A program made the position numbers and the translations under genes. Below are positions 21,749 to 24,641 of a stretch of DNA of 24,641 bases, piece by piece. Origin of the DNA: an uncultured Peptostreptococcaceae bacterium. GTDB lineage: Bacteria; Bacillota; Clostridia; Peptostreptococcales; Anaerovoracaceae. Below the pieces are notes generated by a model. That model worked only from the letters and a program-made list of their open reading frames with translations. It was not told the origin of the DNA and did not search any database. The stretch covers positions 1 to 24,641 of the forward strand of contig CAJOQI010000067.1 in the NCBI GenBank assembly GCA_905236895.1, written 5' to 3'. Every line of letters begins with the position of its first letter. Within the stretch, counting starts at the first letter, position 1.

Positions 21749-22702
21749 ATGAGTTTTTCGGCAGAAGTAAAAAACGAATTGGCGAGAATAGATCCTGAGA
21801 AGGAATGCTGCAGCCTGGCTGAGATTACGGGCTTTCTTAGGGTTGCCGGAATTCTTAAACTCTATGGCGGAGGAAGATACGGGGTATTAATCGATACGGA
21901 TAATCCCGCCATTGCCCGCCACTATAAAAAACTGATTAAGAGTTATTTCAAGGTGGATCCCAAGCTTCAGGTGGCAAAGTCGGAGAATGCCAATTTAAGC
22001 GATAAGAAGAGATATATTCTGGATATAGGTCCGGAGGAGATGAGCGAGCAGATATTAAGGGAGACGGGCATACTCTTTGTTAAGCAGGGAAAGGACTGCT
22101 TCTCCGAGGGAATAGCCGACGGCATAGTAAGAACCAAATGCTGCAAGAGAGCCTTCTTAAGGGGAGCCTTTCTCGGAGCGGGAACCATGTCGGATCCCAA
22201 GAAAGGCTATCATCTTGAAATCGTCTGCAAATATAAGGATACGGCCAATGACCTCAGAAGGATGATAAATACCTTTGAGAAGCTGAGCGCCAAGGTGACG
22301 GAGCGAAAGGGGAAATACGTGGTCTATATCAAGACCTCCCAGTATATCAGGGATACCCTTGCCATTATGGAGGCCCATAGCCACGTACTTATGATGGACG
22401 ATACCATGCTGACCAAACAGCTTAAGGGGAATGCGGTAAGGCTTTCCAATTGCGATAATGCCAATACGGACAGAGCCCTTGATGCGGCTGAATTCCAGCT
22501 AAAGGCAATCAATAAGATAAAGGAAGAGAAGGGATTGGACAGTCTTTCGCCTAAATTGAGGGCGGTGGCGGAACTACGTCTTAAATACCCGGAGGACAAT
22601 CTTACCCAGTTGGGAGAGCGTCTTGAGCCCCCTCTGAAGAAAAGCGGAATGAGCGGAAGAATGGAGAAAATCATAGGGATTTCGGGTTTGTCAAAAAAAT
22701 AA
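21749..22702 (+). CDS. whiA: Sporulation/cell-division regulator WhiA
   Basis: The 317-residue DNA-binding protein has an N-terminal degenerate LAGLIDADG homing-endonuclease-like fold (starts SFSAEVKNELAR; AFLRGAFLGAGTMSDPKKGYHLE is the second signature) and a C-terminal helix-turn-helix (about 225-317, LRYPEDNLTQLGERL then KSGMSGRMEKI). WhiA controls septation in Streptomyces and affects division and chromosome segregation in Bacillus. The ATG at 21749 is preferred over an in-frame upstream start because the family begins with MSFS. The ribosome site is weak (AAGAGAAGAG). It closes the murB-rapZ cluster before a terminator. Confidence 0.95.
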   Translation: MSFSAEVKNELARIDPEKECCSLAEITGFLRVAGILKLYGGGRYGVLIDTDNPAIARHYKKLIKSYFKVDPKLQVAKSENANLSDKKRYILDIGPEEMSEQILRETGILFVKQGKDCFSEGIADGIVRTKCCKRAFLRGAFLGAGTMSDPKKGYHLEIVCKYKDTANDLRRMINTFEKLSAKVTERKGKYVVYIKTSQYIRDTLAIMEAHSHVLMMDDTMLTKQLKGNAVRLSNCDNANTDRALDAAEFQLKAINKIKEEKGLDSLSPKLRAVAELRLKYPEDNLTQLGERLEPPLKKSGMSGRMEKIIGISGLSKK

Positions 22703-22743
22703 CGGAAATTATTGAAATATCAATGATTTTCGCTATTTTTTTT
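22703..22743 (+). terminator. Terminator after whiA
   Basis: CGGAAATTATTGA (22703-22715) pairs with TCAATGATTTTCG (22720-22732), with two mismatched or wobble positions and a four-base loop. CTA plus eight T follows (to 22743). It separates the whiA cluster from the V-ATPase operon. Confidence 0.85.
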
Positions 22744-22773
22744 GCAAAAATAGTACTATTGCCCGCGGAAATA

Positions 22774-22784
22774 TGTTAAAATAG
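22774..22784 (+). promoter_or_regulatory. Possible extended -10 promoter of the V-ATPase operon
   Basis: TGT followed by TAAAAT forms an extended -10-like element about 50 bases before the first gene of the V-ATPase operon. No good -35 is seen; exact ends are approximate. Confidence 0.4.
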
Positions 22785-22833
22785 TCTGAAATATTATTAT
22801 ATTTATATTATATATCTTAAGAAGGAGGTGCCT

Positions 22834-23397
22834 ATGGAGTTACAGATTCAAGATCTTGTCTCTTCGATCCGTAAGGAAGGGCTGGAAGCGGCTAAAGCCG
22901 AGGCAGAATCTATTATTTCAGAAGCAAAGAAAAAAGCCGAGTCCATCGTAAGCGACGCTAAAGCAGAGGCACAGCAGCACAAGGATGCTGCGGAAAAGGA
23001 AATTGCTATCCTGAAGGAAAGTGCTCAGGTCGGAGCAGAGCAGGCTAAGAGAGATGCGGTTCTGGCATTCAAGTCGGAAATCCAGGGAGAGTTTGAAAAG
23101 ATTCTCGCATCCAATATTAGCAAGGAACTGTCCGGCGCAGGCCTTGGAAAGCTGATTCGCGCAGCTGTAGCAGGAGAGGATGTTTCCAACTTTGCTGCAG
23201 AGATTTCAGAAGTTAGCGACGCTCTCAAGGGTGAGCTTGCAGAAGAAATCAAGAACGGTCTTGAAATTAGACCAACAAAGGGCGTACAGCAGGGATTCCG
23301 CCTTGCAGCCAAGGATGGGTCCGGCTATTTTGATTGCTCGGAAGACGGAATCATGGAAATGCTGATGCCTTACTTCAGAGAACTGGATTTCCAGTAA
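22834..23397 (+). CDS. atpE: V/A-type ATPase subunit E (peripheral stalk)
   Basis: A 187-residue protein. Residues about 10-75 form a long Ala/Glu/Lys-rich coiled coil (EAESIISEAKKKAESIVSDA), and the C-terminal part is a globular domain ending in YFDCSEDGIMEMLMPYFREL. This is the layout of the E stator subunit that ties the catalytic head to the membrane motor. The ATG at 22834 is chosen over GTG at 22828 because the GTG lies inside the AAGGAGG ribosome site. It is the first gene of an operon continuing with DUF2764 and subunit A. The symbol refers to the V-type E subunit, not the F-type c subunit. Confidence 0.88.
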   Translation: MELQIQDLVSSIRKEGLEAAKAEAESIISEAKKKAESIVSDAKAEAQQHKDAAEKEIAILKESAQVGAEQAKRDAVLAFKSEIQGEFEKILASNISKELSGAGLGKLIRAAVAGEDVSNFAAEISEVSDALKGELAEEIKNGLEIRPTKGVQQGFRLAAKDGSGYFDCSEDGIMEMLMPYFRELDFQ

Positions 23398-23412
23398 AGA
23401 AGGAGGCAGCAT

Positions 23413-23934
23413 ATGGCTTCGTATTATTATCTGATAGCAAGCCTGCCCGAACTTAGAGCAGATGGGGATATGCCAATCACCTATGATGAATTTCTCAATT
23501 TCTGCCAAGGAAATGTGAGTGAATCGGATTACGAACTTCTGAAGAATCTCACTCTGGATTCCACGGAAGGACCCCTTGTGGACGAGTGGTCCCGCTTCTA
23601 CGGAATGTTGACCAAAGAACTCAATTATCAGAGAAGCCTGAATCTCGGCAAGAGCTATTCAACGGCTTTCGATAAGGATGGTCTCATTTCTCAGGTTGCG
23701 GCATCCGCGCTTTCCGCAAAGAATCCTTTGGAAGCAGAGAGAATCCTTCTGGAATACGAATTCGATAATCTTGACTCATTGGTTGGGCTGCATATGTTCG
23801 ACGACCATGTGTTGTTCGGCTATGCCATCAAATTAAAATTGCTGGAGCGCCTGACCAGCTTTGAACAAGAAAAGGGCAAAGCGGAATTCCAGACCCTATT
23901 CGACGGAATTCAGCAGCGCGTATACAGTTTGTAA
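23413..23934 (+). CDS. DUF2764 protein of the V-ATPase operon
   Basis: The 173-residue protein begins ASYYYLIASLPEL, the hallmark opening of DUF2764, followed by ITYDEFLNFC and SDYELLKNL. It is mostly alpha-helical with no signal peptide. DUF2764 genes occur between subunits E and A in V-ATPase operons of spirochaetes, chlamydiae and Bacteroidetes, which lack an obvious subunit C. The YYYLIASLP opening resembles that of V-type subunit C, so it may be the functional counterpart of subunit C (rotor-membrane adaptor); this is inference. It starts 15 bases after subunit E with AAGGAGG before it and precedes subunit A by 12 bases. Confidence 0.85.
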   Translation: MASYYYLIASLPELRADGDMPITYDEFLNFCQGNVSESDYELLKNLTLDSTEGPLVDEWSRFYGMLTKELNYQRSLNLGKSYSTAFDKDGLISQVAASALSAKNPLEAERILLEYEFDNLDSLVGLHMFDDHVLFGYAIKLKLLERLTSFEQEKGKAEFQTLFDGIQQRVYSL

Positions 23935-23946
23935 CAGGAGTGTTGT

Positions 23947-24641
23947 ATGAAAACAGAAACAGGATATGTAACCGGAGTCAACGGAAACCTTATAACTGTA
24001 GATTTCGATGGCTCCGTGCGCAAGAACGAAGTTGGTTACATCCTCGTTGATGATAAGCGCCTCAAAGGTGAGGTAATCCGTATCAGAAACGGGGAAGTAA
24101 GTATGCAGATCTACGAAATGACCAACGGCATCAAGGTGGGAGATCCGGTAGAATTCACCGGTGAACTCATGAGCGTAGATCTGGGCCCCGGACTCCTTAC
24201 ACAGGTATTCGACGGCCTCCAGAATCCACTTCCTGCACTTGCGGAGGAATGCGGATTCTTCCTCGACAGAGGAGTTTATCTGGATGCTATTCCGGATCGC
24301 GATTGGGATTTCACCCCGGTTGCAAAGGTTGGTGATCATGTTAAGGCAGGATCAACCATCGGTACAGTACCGGAGGGATTGTTCACCAACCACATCATGG
24401 TTCCATTCACCCTTAAGGGAGATGATTGGACAGTTAAATCAATTAAAGAAGCAGGTTCATATAATGTTCACTCCACCGTTTGCACCATCGTGGACGGTAA
24501 GGGTGAAGAGAAAGACCTTTCCATGGTATTCACTCAGCCGGTAAAGCAGGCTGTAACATGCTATGAAGAGAAGCTTCGTCCAAGTGAACCACTGGTAACA
24601 AAGCTTCGTTGTATCGACGCCTTCCTTCCCGTAGCAAAGGG
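23947..24641 (+). CDS. atpA: V/A-type ATPase catalytic subunit A (5' part, cut by window edge)
   Basis: An open frame from ATG at 23947 to the window end encodes 231 residues and two further bases with no stop. It starts with the beta-barrel domain (TGYVTGVNGNLITVDF, KNEVGYILV), continues with the A-subunit bulge region (PDRDWDFTPVAKVGDHVKAG) and ends at RCIDAFLPVAK, just before where the catalytic P-loop is expected. Subunit A hydrolyses ATP in the head of the V/A-type ATPase. The ribosome site AGGAG precedes the start by about eight bases. The missing C-terminal 60% should carry Walker A, Walker B and the catalytic Glu. Confidence 0.93.
   Translation, partial: MKTETGYVTGVNGNLITVDFDGSVRKNEVGYILVDDKRLKGEVIRIRNGEVSMQIYEMTNGIKVGDPVEFTGELMSVDLGPGLLTQVFDGLQNPLPALAEECGFFLDRGVYLDAIPDRDWDFTPVAKVGDHVKAGSTIGTVPEGLFTNHIMVPFTLKGDDWTVKSIKEAGSYNVHSTVCTIVDGKGEEKDLSMVFTQPVKQAVTCYEEKLRPSEPLVTKLRCIDAFLPVAK

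Noticed and set aside
1..24641. CRISPR arrays, insertion sequences, tRNA/rRNA genes, phage or toxin-antitoxin genes
   Set aside because: No regularly spaced repeats, transposase motifs, cloverleaf-like sequences or phage proteins were found on reading both strands by eye.

Overview
The window looks like chromosomal DNA of an anaerobic, low-to-moderate GC Gram-positive bacterium of the class Clostridia, probably a Lachnospiraceae-like lineage. This is inferred from strong AGGAGG-type ribosome binding sites, sigmaA-type promoters with extended -10 elements, Gram-positive families (WhiA, PerR, RapZ, UppP, YdbC-like PC4 protein) and an anaerobe's oxygen defence (superoxide reductase, rubrerythrin). 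No phage, insertion sequence, CRISPR array, tRNA or rRNA was seen. It holds 23 genes, the last cut by the right edge. No gene-free stretch exceeds about 245 bases.

Bases 1-6377: a secreted two-Big2/CAP protein behind a perfect WalR-type direct repeat; undecaprenyl-diphosphatase (reverse); peptidase T and an asparaginase; the queuosine-precursor transporter QueT behind a preQ1-riboswitch-like leader; a small reverse DUF3887 membrane-anchored protein; and a PC4/YdbC-like nucleic-acid-binding protein with an unusual 58-residue acidic tail.

Bases 6378-12086: a TGS/nucleoside-kinase fusion; a redox block with desulfoferrodoxin divergent from PerR around a Fur/PerR box; an orphan oligopeptide-type substrate-binding lipoprotein; and rubrerythrin. 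Two terminator regions here carry a third copy of a stem arm, so alternative hairpins are possible.

Bases 12087-22702: a reverse DUF362 protein, then a long forward run: PEP carboxykinase, HerA/DUF853 ATPase, D-serine dehydratase, AI-2E-family membrane protein, MurB, RapZ, a BKACE (Kce-like) enzyme and WhiA. Peptidoglycan-related functions (D-serine removal, MurB, the amino-sugar sensor RapZ, WhiA) sit with carbon metabolism. The BKACE gene occupies the place where yvcK commonly lies between rapZ and whiA in Bacillus-type clusters.

Bases 22703-24641: the start of a V/A-type ATPase operon in the order E, DUF2764, A. That arrangement is familiar from spirochaetes, chlamydiae and Bacteroidetes rather than from the usual clostridial I-K-E-C-F-A-B-D order, and it is one of the most interesting points here.

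I found no wholly new multi-gene system. The best leads are the DUF2764-type V-ATPase in a clostridial setting, the BKACE insertion in the rapZ-whiA cluster, the acidic-tailed PC4 protein, the WalR-like box before the CAP gene and the three-arm terminators.
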